Assembly (NCBI GenBank): GCA_046263755.1
Contig: JBJYZC010000008.1
Span: 1-64,000 of the forward strand
Direction of reading: 5' to 3'
Source of the DNA: Lachnocurva sp029100405
GTDB lineage: Bacteria > Bacillota > Clostridia > Lachnospirales > Lachnospiraceae
DNA length: 64,000 nucleotides
Shown: positions 1-9,344 of the stretch, piece after piece
Numbering within the stretch: position 1 is the stretch's first letter
Layout: each line of letters starts with the position of its first letter
Translations under genes and position numbers: made by a program
Notes under the pieces: model-generated
Database searches by the model: none
Seen by the model: the letters and a program-made list of their open reading frames with translations, nothing else
What the model was told of the DNA's origin: nothing

Positions 1-211
1 CCTTGTGCTGCAGGAAAATAAGAAGTATAGTGGAGCCAGCATTTCGTTGCCTGATATCTTATCAGCAGTATCCAGGGTGTTCTCCTACCCATAAAATCCG
101 AATATAAACTTACGCCGTCGATTTCGAAAGGTGTTTTTGAAATTCTTTTCATTATGACATAAGATAATATAGCAAAGAATAAAAACGATAAAGACAGGAA
201 AAGGATGGAAT
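1..211. other. Left edge and region upstream of ohrR
   Basis: No complete gene is visible. One forward frame is open from base 2 to a TAA at 92-94 (31 codons) and could be the tail of a gene that starts outside the window, but no family is recognisable and chance is a real alternative. An AT-rich stretch at about 137-168 (TTGAAA, then GATAAT about 20 bases later) may hold a weak promoter for the next gene. Confidence 0.25.
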
Positions 212-700
212 ATGACAGAGGAAGAATGGAAGAAAGCTGGAGAAAAGAAGATCAGCGAGGAAGAGAGACAGGAATACGAGGCGCTTCGCCTGGATCATCA
301 GCTTTGTTTTCCCCTCTATGCAGCAAGCCGTGAGGTGGTCAAGCAGTATACGCCCTATCTGAAACCGCTCGGCCTTACCTACACCCAGTACATCACTTTA
401 ATGGTGCTTTGGGAAGACAGGAAACTTCGAGTTGGAGATCTTGGACAGAAACTTTTCCTGGATACCGGAACACTGACGCCGCTGCTTAAAAAAATGGAAG
501 AGAGTGGTCTGGTCAAGAGGACCCGGTCTCAGGAAGATGAGCGCGTTGTTCTGGTGGAAATTACAGAAAAGGGCATGGACTTGCGCGATAAGCTGAAGAA
601 TGTTCCGGGACTTGTTGCTCCCTGCATCAAGCTGAGTGAAGATGATGCCATGATCCTTTATCACGAACTGTACAAGATCTTGCAGGGATTTTCGAAGTGA
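212..700 (+). CDS. ohrR: OhrR-type MarR family transcriptional regulator
   Basis: A 162-residue winged-helix regulator of the MarR/OhrR group. OhrR proteins repress peroxide-defence genes and let go of DNA when a conserved N-terminal cysteine is oxidised by organic hydroperoxides. Here the segment LDHQLCFPLYAASRE places the candidate sensing cysteine at Cys32, followed by the usual 'LGLTYTQYITLMVLWE' helix and a winged helix around residues 75-120 with TGTLTPLLKKME and the wing SQEDERVV. An N-terminal extension of about 20 charged residues is slightly longer than in Bacillus OhrR. No ohr peroxidase lies next to it, so its target is elsewhere or it regulates itself. The assignment rests on recalled similarity to B. 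subtilis OhrR. Confidence 0.85.
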   Translation: MTEEEWKKAGEKKISEEERQEYEALRLDHQLCFPLYAASREVVKQYTPYLKPLGLTYTQYITLMVLWEDRKLRVGDLGQKLFLDTGTLTPLLKKMEESGLVKRTRSQEDERVVLVEITEKGMDLRDKLKNVPGLVAPCIKLSEDDAMILYHELYKILQGFSK

Positions 701-735
701 TCCGTATAGCTCAAAACCAGGCAAATCAAGATGGC

Positions 736-840
736 CAGGATCAAGATTACCAGGGTCGAGATTACCAGGATCAAAACCATTAGGATCAAAATGATCAGGA
801 TCAAAATGGTCAGAATCAAAATGATCAGGATCATAACCTC
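736..840. repeat. 15-bp tandem repeat, seven copies
   Basis: Seven consecutive 15-base units of the form CAGGATCAAAATGAT, with one to several changes per copy; a decayed eighth copy lies at 721-735. The array sits between the ohrR stop and its downstream hairpin. On the reverse strand it stays open and encodes a five-residue D-P/H-x-F repeat, which I regard as a by-product of a period divisible by three, not a gene. Confidence 0.9.
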
Positions 841-843
841 TAG

Positions 844-870
844 GAAAGCCCGGCATTTTGCCGGGCTTTC
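844..870 (+). terminator. Hairpin after ohrR, probable terminator
   Basis: A perfect 11-bp stem (GAAAGCCCGGC with its complement) around an ATTTT loop. Only a short T-rich tail follows (TTTCTC), so termination may be partial. Confidence 0.6.
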
Positions 871-1024
871 TCAAACAGACGGGAATCCTGTAGAAACGAT
901 CACTGTCGTTTTTCCATACAAGCTCTGACAGACGATCAAATGTTGCATTTCCAACATACATATACAATCGCAAAGAATAGTCTTTTTATTAGAAAAAATA
1001 CAAGAAGGCCCGGATTGTCTATGG

Positions 1025-1030
1025 TATAAT
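1025..1030 (+). promoter_or_regulatory. Extended -10 element upstream of the suf operon
   Basis: TATAAT preceded by TGG gives an extended -10 box, about 220 bases before sufC. No good -35 hexamer is present at the usual distance, which fits an extended -10 promoter. Apart from this, the repeats and the hairpin listed separately, nothing else is seen in 701-1257. Confidence 0.5.
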
Positions 1031-1087
1031 AAGCTGCACTGGGATATAATAACATAGTAATCCCATAGGAATTATGATTTATACGAT

Positions 1088-1129
1088 TCGAATTGTTTTT
1101 CTCGAATTGTATTTCTCAAATTGTATTTC
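1088..1129. repeat. 14-bp tandem repeat, three copies
   Basis: Three units of TCGAATTGTATTTC with small changes, lying in the leader between the putative suf promoter and sufC. The role is unknown; a slippage product is the simplest reading. Confidence 0.75.
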
Positions 1130-1257
1130 CCATTTGGTTTATTTTACTTACTGCCTGTCCCAGGCCAGGAATACCAGAACAAAAGAAATAAAAGGGGCCG
1201 GACCCAAAGCAAACGGAACCTTTTCATGTATCCATTGAAAATGAAGGAGGCTGCAAG

Positions 1258-2013
1258 GTGGCTGAAGAACTTTTAAAAGTACAGGACCTGAAGGTATCTG
1301 TAGCAGACGATGAAGCAAAGGAAATTCTGCATGGCGTAGATCTCGTTGTAAACAGCGGTGAGACCCATGTTTTGATGGGACCGAACGGTGCCGGAAAATC
1401 AACACTCGGTTCGACTCTGATGGGCGATCCCCGTTATAAGATCGATGGTGGCAAGATCTATTTCGAAGACCAGGACATCACAGATCTTACAACCGATAAG
1501 ATCTCAAAACTGGGAATGTTTCTCTCTTTCCAGAATCCGGTAGAAGTCCCGGGCATCACCCTGTCCAACTTTATCCGTACAGCGATTGAAAATAAGACCG
1601 GTCAGCATATTCGTCTCTGGGACTTTAAGAAGGAGCTTCAGAAGACAATGGAACTCTTAAACATGGACCCTTCTTATGCAGACCGTGATCTGAATGTCGG
1701 ATTCTCCGGCGGTGAGAAGAAAAAGGCAGAGATCCTTCAGCTTCTGATGCTGAAGCCCAGTCTCGCCATCCTTGATGAGACCGACTCCGGTCTGGACGTC
1801 GATGCCGTTCGTACCGTATCCAAGGGTGTCGAAGAGTATAAGAAGTCGGTTGGAGGAGCGCTGATCATCATTACCCACTCGACCCGGATCTTAGAGAGCC
1901 TGACCATTGACAAGACACATGTTTTAGTCAGCGGACAAATCGTTGCCGAGGGTGACGCATCCATTGTTGATGATATCAACGAGAATGGTTTTGAGAAATA
2001 TATCAATCAGTAA
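1258..2013 (+). CDS. sufC: Fe-S cluster assembly ATPase SufC
   Basis: An ABC-type ATPase (251 residues) that energises the SufBCD scaffold during cytosolic iron-sulfur cluster assembly. Visible motifs are Walker A GPNGAGKST near residue 41, the signature FSGGEKKKAEI near 150, and a Walker B region LAILDETDSGLDVDA in which Asp/Glu are followed by the Suf-specific TDSGLD. The start is GTG at 1258, set by a strong AAGGAGG at 1244-1250. It is the first gene of a sufC-B-D-S-U operon with 18-base spacing to sufB. This is the Gram-positive gene order, without sufA or sufE. Confidence 0.97.
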   Translation: MAEELLKVQDLKVSVADDEAKEILHGVDLVVNSGETHVLMGPNGAGKSTLGSTLMGDPRYKIDGGKIYFEDQDITDLTTDKISKLGMFLSFQNPVEVPGITLSNFIRTAIENKTGQHIRLWDFKKELQKTMELLNMDPSYADRDLNVGFSGGEKKKAEILQLLMLKPSLAILDETDSGLDVDAVRTVSKGVEEYKKSVGGALIIITHSTRILESLTIDKTHVLVSGQIVAEGDASIVDDINENGFEKYINQ

Positions 2014-2031
2014 TACCGAAGGAGTCAGATC

Positions 2032-3444
2032 ATGGCAAAGGAAAAGACCGAGGTCAAGGATATTGACCGGAGCATGTACGACTTCCGTTATTCCGAAGAC
2101 GATGCTTTCAAATTACAGGAGGGCCTGACACCGGAAATCGTGGCAGAGATCTCCAAAGAGAAGAATGATCCCCAGTGGATGGCGGATTTCCGTCAGAAGT
2201 CCCTGGAAATCTATAATAAAATGGAAGTTCCCGACTGGGGCCCTTCCATCGATGGCCTGGATATGGACCACATCGTGACCTATGTCCGTCCCAAGAACAA
2301 TAAGATGCGGAGCGACTGGAAGGACGTCCCGACAGATATCAAGGATACCTTCGAAAAGCTTGGAATTCCTCAGGCAGAGCGGAAATCCCTGGCCGGTGTC
2401 GGCGCCCAGTACGATTCCGAGCTGGTCTATCACCATGTTCAGGATGAGGTTGCTGCCCAGGGCGTTATCTACAGTGATGTCGAGTCCGCTCTTCACGGAC
2501 CCTATGCAGATATGATCCGCGATCACTTCATGAAGCTGATCACACCGAACGATCATAAGTTTGCAGCCCTGCACGGAGCAGTCTGGTCCGGCGGTTCCTT
2601 CGTCTATGTACCGGCCGGCGTCCATGTGGACATTCCCCTTCAGTCCTATTTCCGCCTCAATGCAGCCGGTGCCGGCCAGTTCGAGCACACCCTGATCATT
2701 GTGGAAGAGGGCGCTTACCTTCACTTTATAGAGGGATGCTCCGCTCCCAAGTATAACGTGGCAAACCTTCATGCCGGTGCCGTTGAACTCTTCGTTGGAA
2801 AGAACGCAACCCTGCGTTATTCGACCATTGAGAACTGGTCCAAGAACATGTACAACTTAAACACCAAGCGTGCCAAGGTGGAAGAAGGCGGTAAGATCGA
2901 ATGGATCTCCGGTTCCTTCGGTTCCCATGTTTCTTACCTCTATCCGATGTCCGTTCTGAACGGAGAGGGCGCCCGGTCTGAATTTACCAGTGTTACCTTC
3001 GCCGGCAAGGGCCAGAATCTGGATACCGGATGCAAGACTGTTCACAACGCACCCCACACCAGCAGCTATGTCAATACCCGGTCCATCAGTAAGGACGGCG
3101 GTATTTCCACCTTCCGTTCCTCCGTTGTCATGACACCGAAGGCCAAGGGTTCTAAGTCTTCGACTTCCTGTCAGTCTCTGATGGTTGATAATATCAGCCG
3201 TTCCGATACCATACCGGCTATGGATATCCGTACGGAGGATTGTGATGTCGGACACGAGGCAAAAATCGGCCGGATTTCGGATGATGTTGTCTTCTATCTC
3301 ATGTCCCGCGGCATGACCGAAGAAGACGCCCGGGCACTGATCGTTCGCGGCTTCGCTGATAATGTCGGTAAGGAATTGCCTTTGGAGTATGCAGTTGAGA
3401 TGAATAATCTGATCGGCCTGGAAATGAAGGGCGCAATTGGTTAA
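2032..3444 (+). CDS. sufB: Fe-S cluster scaffold protein SufB
   Basis: The 470-residue scaffold subunit on which nascent Fe-S clusters are built with SufC and SufD. The family is recognised by the right-handed beta-helix core, the GCSAPKYNVANLHAG segment around residues 237-251 and the C-terminal ISRSDTIPAMDIRTEDCDVGHEAKIG stretch, whose Cys and His/Glu residues correspond to those implicated in cluster assembly. Length is typical. Start at ATG 2032, with GAAGGAGTC upstream. It is followed by sufD after 11 bases, so the genes are probably translationally linked. Confidence 0.97.
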   Translation: MAKEKTEVKDIDRSMYDFRYSEDDAFKLQEGLTPEIVAEISKEKNDPQWMADFRQKSLEIYNKMEVPDWGPSIDGLDMDHIVTYVRPKNNKMRSDWKDVPTDIKDTFEKLGIPQAERKSLAGVGAQYDSELVYHHVQDEVAAQGVIYSDVESALHGPYADMIRDHFMKLITPNDHKFAALHGAVWSGGSFVYVPAGVHVDIPLQSYFRLNAAGAGQFEHTLIIVEEGAYLHFIEGCSAPKYNVANLHAGAVELFVGKNATLRYSTIENWSKNMYNLNTKRAKVEEGGKIEWISGSFGSHVSYLYPMSVLNGEGARSEFTSVTFAGKGQNLDTGCKTVHNAPHTSSYVNTRSISKDGGISTFRSSVVMTPKAKGSKSSTSCQSLMVDNISRSDTIPAMDIRTEDCDVGHEAKIGRISDDVVFYLMSRGMTEEDARALIVRGFADNVGKELPLEYAVEMNNLIGLEMKGAIG

Positions 3445-3455
3445 GGAGTGGAATC

Positions 3456-4514
3456 ATGAATAATACACATTTTATCGTAAACCGGATTCCAAGTCTGACC
3501 TGGAACTGGCTTCATATGAATGAAACGGATCTTACAGAGGTCCCCGTAGGAAAGCCGTCCGCCCTGTCTCAGGATATTCCGGACGGGATCTCAGTCCGCG
3601 AGTCTACAGAATCCGCACTTTCTGACCTTCGTACCGGCATGGGGACAAATATAGACCGGCTCGTTAAGGCATCAAAGACCCCGATACATGTCCTGGAAAC
3701 GGAGAAAAATGCCGGACGGCTGCAGAATGCCCATCTCGATTTCGACTATGCCGGCGACAAGGCATATACGGACGCGGTCGATATTTCTGTAGGGGAAAAT
3801 ACGGAACTGACTGTAGTTATGAATTTCCGGTCTGCTTCCAAAGAGGATGCGACGGCGGCTCTCCAGACCCGCTATCATGTCGAACCCTACGCAAAGCTGA
3901 CCCTGGTTCAGGTTAATTATCTGCCGGATCACATGGATTTCCTGAATGATATCGGGGGAGAAGTGGAAGATCATGGCGATTTCCGCCTGATCCAGCTGAT
4001 CCTCGGCGGACGGAATAATTACTATGGCTCCTTCACGGAGCTTTCCGGTTATAAGTCCGATCTGGCAACGGATATCGGATATATCATGACTGGTCGTCAC
4101 AAGCTGGATATGAACTATGTGGCCAACCACAATGGCAGAAAGTCTAACTGTGATATCAATGCTTCCGGTGTTCTTCGGGATCAGGCAGATAAACTTTTCC
4201 GTGGAACCATCGATTTCCATCGGGGATGTGGCGGATCGACCGGCACCGAGATGGAGAATGTTCTTCTCATGGATGAAGGCGTTATCAACCGGACCATACC
4301 GGTCATCCTTTGCGATGAAGAGGATGTTGAGGGAAATCACGGTGCATCGATCGGAAAGCTTGATAGTGGTCTTATGTTCTATCTCCAGTCCAGAGGACTG
4401 ACGGAAGAAGAGATCTATGAAATGATGGCGCAGGCAAGAATTGATGCCGTGAAAGCCAAGATCCCGGATGAGGAAACAAGAGCTGAGGTCCGGGAATTCC
4501 TCGGTGAGGAATAA
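3456..4514 (+). CDS. sufD: Fe-S cluster assembly protein SufD
   Basis: A SufB paralogue (352 residues) that completes the SufB-C-D complex and is linked to iron entry. The C-terminal half has the family segment FRGTIDFHRGCGGSTGTEMEN..LLMDEG, and the end 'EGNHGASIGKLDSGLMFYLQSRGLTEEE' matches the SufB/SufD consensus with the conserved His. It is shorter than many SufD proteins (about 430 residues) because of a compact N-terminal region. Start ATG 3456 follows TTAAGGAGTGG. The 66-base gap to sufS holds low-complexity TTGACTGG/TTGATTGG repeats (about 4520-4567) that may reflect slippage. Confidence 0.93.
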   Translation: MNNTHFIVNRIPSLTWNWLHMNETDLTEVPVGKPSALSQDIPDGISVRESTESALSDLRTGMGTNIDRLVKASKTPIHVLETEKNAGRLQNAHLDFDYAGDKAYTDAVDISVGENTELTVVMNFRSASKEDATAALQTRYHVEPYAKLTLVQVNYLPDHMDFLNDIGGEVEDHGDFRLIQLILGGRNNYYGSFTELSGYKSDLATDIGYIMTGRHKLDMNYVANHNGRKSNCDINASGVLRDQADKLFRGTIDFHRGCGGSTGTEMENVLLMDEGVINRTIPVILCDEEDVEGNHGASIGKLDSGLMFYLQSRGLTEEEIYEMMAQARIDAVKAKIPDEETRAEVREFLGEE

Positions 4515-4580
4515 AATGGTATGAATGACTGGTTGATTGGTTGATTGACTGGTTGACTGACTGATTAGAATGGAAGAAAT

Positions 4581-5804
4581 ATGACGAAGGAAGATAAGCT
4601 GATTCGAAAGGAATTTCCGGTCTTTGAGAATCGGAATGTGATCTATCTCGATAATTCTGCCACGACCCAGAAGCCGCCTTGCGTGTTAAAGGCTGTGACG
4701 GATTATTATGAGAAAAATAATGCAAATCCCCTGCGCGGACTTTATGAATTGTCCCTTGCTGCAACAGATGCCTATGAAAGTGCCCGCCAGACGGTCGCGG
4801 ACTTTATCCATGCCAAGAAGGCTTCGGACATTGTTTTTACGCGGAATGCAACAGAATCCTTGAATCTGATTGCCTATAGTTATGGTCTGCATTTCTTAAA
4901 AGAAGGTGATGAGATCATTATTTCCGTCATGGAGCATCACAGCAATATGCTCCCCTGGCAGAATGTTGCCAAGGCGACAGGGGCAAAGCTTATCTATCTC
5001 GAGCCGGATCCGGATGGCTTCCTGCCGCCCGAACGCCTGGAAGAACACATTTCAGATCGTACCAAGCTTGTCTCGATCACTCAGGTCTCTAATGTTTTCG
5101 GCCGGGAAAATGACATCAAAGCTATGGCGCAGATCGCTCATAAGCATGGTGCCGTCTTTTCCTGTGACGGAGCCCAGAGTGTTCCTCATATGAAGGTGGA
5201 CGTTCAGGATCTGGATGTAGACTTCCTTTCTTTCTCCGGGCATAAGATGTATGCTCCCATGGGGATCGGTGTGCTCTATGGAAAAGAGGAGCTTTTGGAA
5301 AAAATGCCGCCCTTCCTTTACGGCGGTGAGATGATCGAATATGTGACTCTGGAGGGTGCCACCTATGCAGAGCTTCCGCATAAATTTGAGGCCGGGACCG
5401 TCAATGTGGGCGGTGCAGTCGGTCTGGAAGCTGCGATCCACTTTGTCAACCGTTTTGGCTGGGATCTGATCGAGAGCCGGGAACTGGACCTGACCAAACG
5501 GATGATGGATGGCATGAAGGAGATCGATCATGTTCACATCATTGGCTCTGACAAAGCAGAAGACCACCATGGGATTGTGACCTTTCAGATCGACGGCGTT
5601 CATCCCCATGATGTGGCTGCTATTTTCGATTCTTATCATGTGGCTGTTCGTGCCGGTCATCATTGCGCACAGCCTCTTCATAAATTCCTTGGTGTCATGT
5701 CGACGACCCGTGCTTCTTTGGCCTTTTATAATACAGAGGAAGATGTCGATGCCTTCTTAAAGGCCTTGTCTATGATCCGGCCGGAGATGGGATATAAGGA
5801 TTGA
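4581..5804 (+). CDS. sufS: Cysteine desulfurase SufS
   Basis: A PLP-dependent class V aminotransferase-fold enzyme (407 residues) that takes sulfur from cysteine as a persulfide and passes it to SufU. The PLP lysine lies in FSGHKMYAPMG, the ATP-independent group II signature is visible, and the persulfide cysteine is in RAGHHCAQPLH near residue 361. The length matches SufS (about 406) better than NifS/IscS. It follows sufD and is followed by sufU, the expected sulfur acceptor in Firmicutes. Confidence 0.96.
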   Translation: MTKEDKLIRKEFPVFENRNVIYLDNSATTQKPPCVLKAVTDYYEKNNANPLRGLYELSLAATDAYESARQTVADFIHAKKASDIVFTRNATESLNLIAYSYGLHFLKEGDEIIISVMEHHSNMLPWQNVAKATGAKLIYLEPDPDGFLPPERLEEHISDRTKLVSITQVSNVFGRENDIKAMAQIAHKHGAVFSCDGAQSVPHMKVDVQDLDVDFLSFSGHKMYAPMGIGVLYGKEELLEKMPPFLYGGEMIEYVTLEGATYAELPHKFEAGTVNVGGAVGLEAAIHFVNRFGWDLIESRELDLTKRMMDGMKEIDHVHIIGSDKAEDHHGIVTFQIDGVHPHDVAAIFDSYHVAVRAGHHCAQPLHKFLGVMSTTRASLAFYNTEEDVDAFLKALSMIRPEMGYKD

Positions 5805-5847
5805 ACGATTCAGACCTGAGAGGTCGGAGTAAGGAAAAGAGGAAATT

Positions 5848-6279
5848 ATGCCTGCAAATAATACCTTTTATAATGAGATCCTGACGGATCACAATATGAA
5901 CCCGGTGCATAAGCATGCGATTAAGGATGCAAATATGGAACTGGAGGGAGTCAACCCTTCCTGTGGAGATGACATTACACTTTCCCTCCGGGTAGAAGAC
6001 GGTAAGGTTGTCGACGGAGGCTATGTCGGAGACGGATGTGCCATTTCCCAGGCATCTGCTGACATGATGCTGGACCTTGTCATCGGAAAGCCGGTGGAAG
6101 AAGCAGAGCATCTGGCCGATGTCTTCCATCGTATGATCACCGGTGAAGTTACTGAGGAAGAAGTAGATGAGCTGGAAGAAGCCGGTATTCTGAAGGATAT
6201 CCGCCATATGCCGGCCCGGACCAAATGTGCCATGCTCGGCTGGCGGACCATGGATGAGATGTTGAAGGAGAACTCTTAA
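5848..6279 (+). CDS. sufU: Sulfur-transfer/scaffold protein SufU
   Basis: A 143-residue IscU-like zinc protein that accepts sulfur from SufS in Gram-positive bacteria. The three cysteine positions of the family are present: NPSCGDD, GDGCAISQAS and the late TKCAMLGW. The insertion between the second and third Cys that marks SufU relative to IscU is also present. Start ATG 5848 follows AAGAGGAAATT. Its TAA overlaps the ATG of the next gene by one base, so the HAD phosphatase is probably co-translated. Confidence 0.94.
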   Translation: MPANNTFYNEILTDHNMNPVHKHAIKDANMELEGVNPSCGDDITLSLRVEDGKVVDGGYVGDGCAISQASADMMLDLVIGKPVEEAEHLADVFHRMITGEVTEEEVDELEEAGILKDIRHMPARTKCAMLGWRTMDEMLKENS

Positions 6280-7067
6280 TGAAGGCTCTGTTCTTTGATA
6301 TCGATGGGACCTTGCTCTCCGAGAAGACTCACCAGGTTCCGGAATCGGCGATCCGTGCGATTGAAGAAGCCCGGAAGAATGGATGTCTGTCCTTTATCAA
6401 TTCCGGACGCTGTGAGTGCATGCTGAAGCAAATGGAAAGGATCCTGCCAATGGATGGGATCCTGGCCGGCTGCGGAACGGAACTGACCTATCAAAGAAAA
6501 AGAATCTTCTATTATTCTATGCCGGATGAACTCCAGCAGAGAGTCGTTCATGCAGACAAGATTTATAATATCGGTGTTGTTGCGGAAGGATCGGAATGTA
6601 ATCACTATCGTCCGGAAGTGTCCAGGATGGAAGTGATGAACTATATGAAGGCACAGACCGAAAAGCTCTATGCGGTGAGTACCTCTGATTTCGAAGGTCA
6701 TTATGAGATCTCAAAGTTCTGTGTCCAGGCGGATGAAGAATCCGATATCGAGGGCTTTATCAGGGACTTTTCCGATGACTTTGATATCATGGACCGGAGG
6801 GGAGGCTTTTATGAATGTGTTCCCAAGGGTTATGATAAGGGACAGGCAATTCTCCATATGGCAGAACTTCTCGGAATCAAGCGGGATGATATTTATGTCT
6901 TCGGCGATTCGTCGAATGATCTGGCCATGTTCAAAATTGCACCCGAACATTCTACTGTGATGAAAAAGCATGATCCGGTACTGGATCCTTATGCCGCTTA
7001 TGTGACGGATAAAGTGGAGGAACATGGGATTGCAAAGGCCTTAAAGCACTGGAGATTGATTCGATAA
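6279..7067 (+). CDS. HAD superfamily Cof-type phosphatase
   Basis: A 262-residue haloacid-dehalogenase-fold hydrolase of the Cof/YidA group, which dephosphorylates sugar phosphates or similar metabolites. Motif I is FFDIDGTLL at residues 5-13 with both Asp residues, motif II is INSGR, and motifs III/IV are the Lys in 'KGYDKGQA' and 'FGDSSNDLAMFK'. The cap lies between motifs II and III. It overlaps sufU by one base and ends the operon. The substrate cannot be told from sequence; a link to Fe-S assembly is not implied beyond co-transcription. Confidence 0.9.
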   Translation: MKALFFDIDGTLLSEKTHQVPESAIRAIEEARKNGCLSFINSGRCECMLKQMERILPMDGILAGCGTELTYQRKRIFYYSMPDELQQRVVHADKIYNIGVVAEGSECNHYRPEVSRMEVMNYMKAQTEKLYAVSTSDFEGHYEISKFCVQADEESDIEGFIRDFSDDFDIMDRRGGFYECVPKGYDKGQAILHMAELLGIKRDDIYVFGDSSNDLAMFKIAPEHSTVMKKHDPVLDPYAAYVTDKVEEHGIAKALKHWRLIR

Positions 7068-7090
7068 AATTTCACAAGACTAATATTAGA

Positions 7091-7122
7091 GGCTGACGTC
7101 TGATTAGGCGTCAGCCTTTTTT
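7091..7122 (+). terminator. Rho-independent terminator of the suf operon
   Basis: An 8-bp stem GGCTGACG/CGTCAGCC followed directly by six T residues. The 200 bases after it, up to 7329, hold only AT-rich sequence in which I see no other clear signal. Confidence 0.9.
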
Positions 7123-7329
7123 AGGCGTATTTCAGAAAGGAAGACCATCCTTTTAAAGTTTAGACTTATGATAGAAATTGTTTATAGAAATTTCAGCCTT
7201 TAGAAAGTCTTCATTATTGTTTATACACGCTTTCGAAAATCCTTGTTAAACTGATTACAACTCTTTTGTTTACTTGACTTCTTGTCAGCGGATCTTGGAA
7301 GCGATACTTTTTACAAGGGGAGGCGGGGT

Positions 7330-9237
7330 ATGAAAGGCTATCGGTGGCATATCAATTGGAATCGAAAACATTTTTCTCTCTTATTGATTCTTTTTTTTCT
7401 TCTGCTGTTTTCTATGTATCAGAAAAAGTCTGTATGTGCTTCGGACAGCCTGTCAGAGAATTCGATCCTGCCCATGACTTATTCCGATGAGGGAAATACA
7501 GACCAATGGCCATTTGATCCTCGCTACATGTCAAATACAGCGGATCGAACCATATATCGGGACGGGAAGATCTATCTGCAGCTATACTCCTGCACTTATC
7601 AGAGGTCCAGGTATACAAAGGATTTCATGCTGCGCCATTTTATCAGGAAAAGCGACGGATCTGTCATCTGGCTCCCGGACCAGGATTGTGGAGCCTTCCT
7701 TTCTGACTGGTCTAATGTGAGAAATATCATGGGTGTCGATCTGCATAAGTCATTCTGGATGAATCCTATGGAAGTTCCGGGCGCAAAGCCTTATCGACCG
7801 TCTGTTTCTTTTTCGAATCTGGACAATTATCAATTGCATGCAGATTTTACAGGAAGTGCAAACCGTGCAGCAGGTACCTATCATTATGACTATATAGCCT
7901 ATCATAAAAACAGTCATAAAGAGTCCTTTGTTCCGGATGAAGGGGTTGCTATGGATGCAACAGATTACCTGACCGGTTTCTATTATCAGATCGATGAAAA
8001 TGAAAATAATATTTCCCTGCAGAATTTCCACTGGCTCTCAAGCAGCGATTTCAGCGGGAATACACGGAGTCTCGGGTTGGATATCCCTTCGGAATATGTG
8101 AACACGGCCAGACAATACTATCTTCATCTGTGTGCCAGATCCTATACCGGTCAGATCTCTGATATGATGACGGTTTCGATTCCAAGAAGAGGAATTCATA
8201 CCATTCATTATGATCTGAATGGGGGAAGCGGGAATTTTCCGGATCAGACAGTCATCTATGGAAAAAAGACCTATCTGCATCCGGACAAGCCGTCTCTGGA
8301 AGGATCGACCTTTATGGGTTGGAAGGGCCCGGAGGGAATTTTACAGCCGAAAGAGTTCTATCGGGGAAACCAGGATGGAGGCGTAGTTACCTTAAAGGCG
8401 GAATGGGAAGAAAACCGTTATCGGATTATTTATCATGCCAATGACAAGGGTGGGCAGAACGGGCAGATCAGCGGCGATATGCCGGCAGAGGATAAGGTTT
8501 GGTCTTCCATTGGAATTGCTGATAACGCTTTTATCAATCAAAGTAAACAAAAAGATGGGAGAGATCAGTATCTCTTTCAAGGGTGGAGCTTTCAAGCGGA
8601 TTCTTTTACACCGGATCTGTCTTTCAATCCCGGGGACTCCACCTGGTCTTCGAAAATTCGAATCAGGGACCTGGCAAAAGCTTTGGGGATTCAAGGAGAA
8701 AGCGGAAAAGAAATTCATCTTTACGCCGTATGGGATCAGGCCCCGTATTTTGAGGGGAAAGATGAGTTCTTTTTGAATCATAAGCCTACGCAAATTGAGC
8801 TTTTACAGCTTATTAAGGCTTATGACAGAGAGGATAGCCCGGATACTCCGCTGGAGATTGAAGAAGTCATAAGCTCCCAATCACAGGGCTGGCAAAGGGA
8901 AGCAGCGGGGAAGGTAAGACTCCTGGACTTTTGCCCGGAAGAGTTCGATGGTTTTTCAGACTGCGGATGGATGACCCTGACCTATCGGGCAGAGGATTCC
9001 GCTGGCAATATAACGGATCATACGATTCGGATTTGGCTTTTGTCTGACAGTGCTTTAAAAGAAAGAGGAGGAAAGCTTCAAAAGCAGGCTTATATCCGCT
9101 TTATCGATGGGGACAACTACAGGAAAGACTATGCCCATGGAGGGCTGAGAGAGAATTCTGTCTGGCGGCTGGATCTGTCTTATCGGACAGTTTTGGACAG
9201 ATTGTTCACTGACACAGATAAGAACAAGAAATCATAG
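7330..9237 (+). CDS. Secreted protein with InlB B-repeats and an Ig-like domain
   Basis: About 635 residues when started at ATG 7330, which has GGGGAGGCGGGG just upstream; the upstream in-frame TTG at 7282 has no such site. Residues 15-29 are strongly hydrophobic and end in VCASDS, giving a signal peptide. A large N-terminal region (about 40-285) is unrecognised. Residues about 288-360 and 360-470 resemble two Listeria-Bacteroides (InlB B) repeats, with the patterns IHYDLNGGSG..FMGW and AEW/AVW at their ends. Then comes an Ig-like segment ending SAGNITDHTIRIWLL (about 480-590). The tail FIDGDNYRKDYAHGG has no LPXTG anchor. It is probably released or attached to the surface without sortase. 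Terminators isolate it as a single gene. Confidence 0.75.
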   Translation: MKGYRWHINWNRKHFSLLLILFFLLLFSMYQKKSVCASDSLSENSILPMTYSDEGNTDQWPFDPRYMSNTADRTIYRDGKIYLQLYSCTYQRSRYTKDFMLRHFIRKSDGSVIWLPDQDCGAFLSDWSNVRNIMGVDLHKSFWMNPMEVPGAKPYRPSVSFSNLDNYQLHADFTGSANRAAGTYHYDYIAYHKNSHKESFVPDEGVAMDATDYLTGFYYQIDENENNISLQNFHWLSSSDFSGNTRSLGLDIPSEYVNTARQYYLHLCARSYTGQISDMMTVSIPRRGIHTIHYDLNGGSGNFPDQTVIYGKKTYLHPDKPSLEGSTFMGWKGPEGILQPKEFYRGNQDGGVVTLKAEWEENRYRIIYHANDKGGQNGQISGDMPAEDKVWSSIGIADNAFINQSKQKDGRDQYLFQGWSFQADSFTPDLSFNPGDSTWSSKIRIRDLAKALGIQGESGKEIHLYAVWDQAPYFEGKDEFFLNHKPTQIELLQLIKAYDREDSPDTPLEIEEVISSQSQGWQREAAGKVRLLDFCPEEFDGFSDCGWMTLTYRAEDSAGNITDHTIRIWLLSDSALKERGGKLQKQAYIRFIDGDNYRKDYAHGGLRENSVWRLDLSYRTVLDRLFTDTDKNKKS

Positions 9238-9270
9238 GAAGATCATCATACAAAAGTGGATTATCGTTTA

Positions 9271-9299
9271 TTGCCTTCCCATGTAAATCCGGTTATGAT
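9271..9299 (+). promoter_or_regulatory. Putative promoter of the 65-residue Cys protein
   Basis: TTGCCT at 9271-9276 and TATGAT at 9294-9299 with 17-base spacing, about 45 bases before the start codon. Confidence 0.5.
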
Positions 9300-9344
9300 A
9301 AAAGAACCATTACATTCGAATTAATTACGGAATAGGAGGCCATT

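Noticed and set aside
398..973. Reverse-strand frame of 191 codons with D-P/H-x-F repeats
   Set aside because: It covers the 3' half of ohrR, the 15-bp array and a terminator hairpin; composition follows the repeat and no ribosome site is seen.
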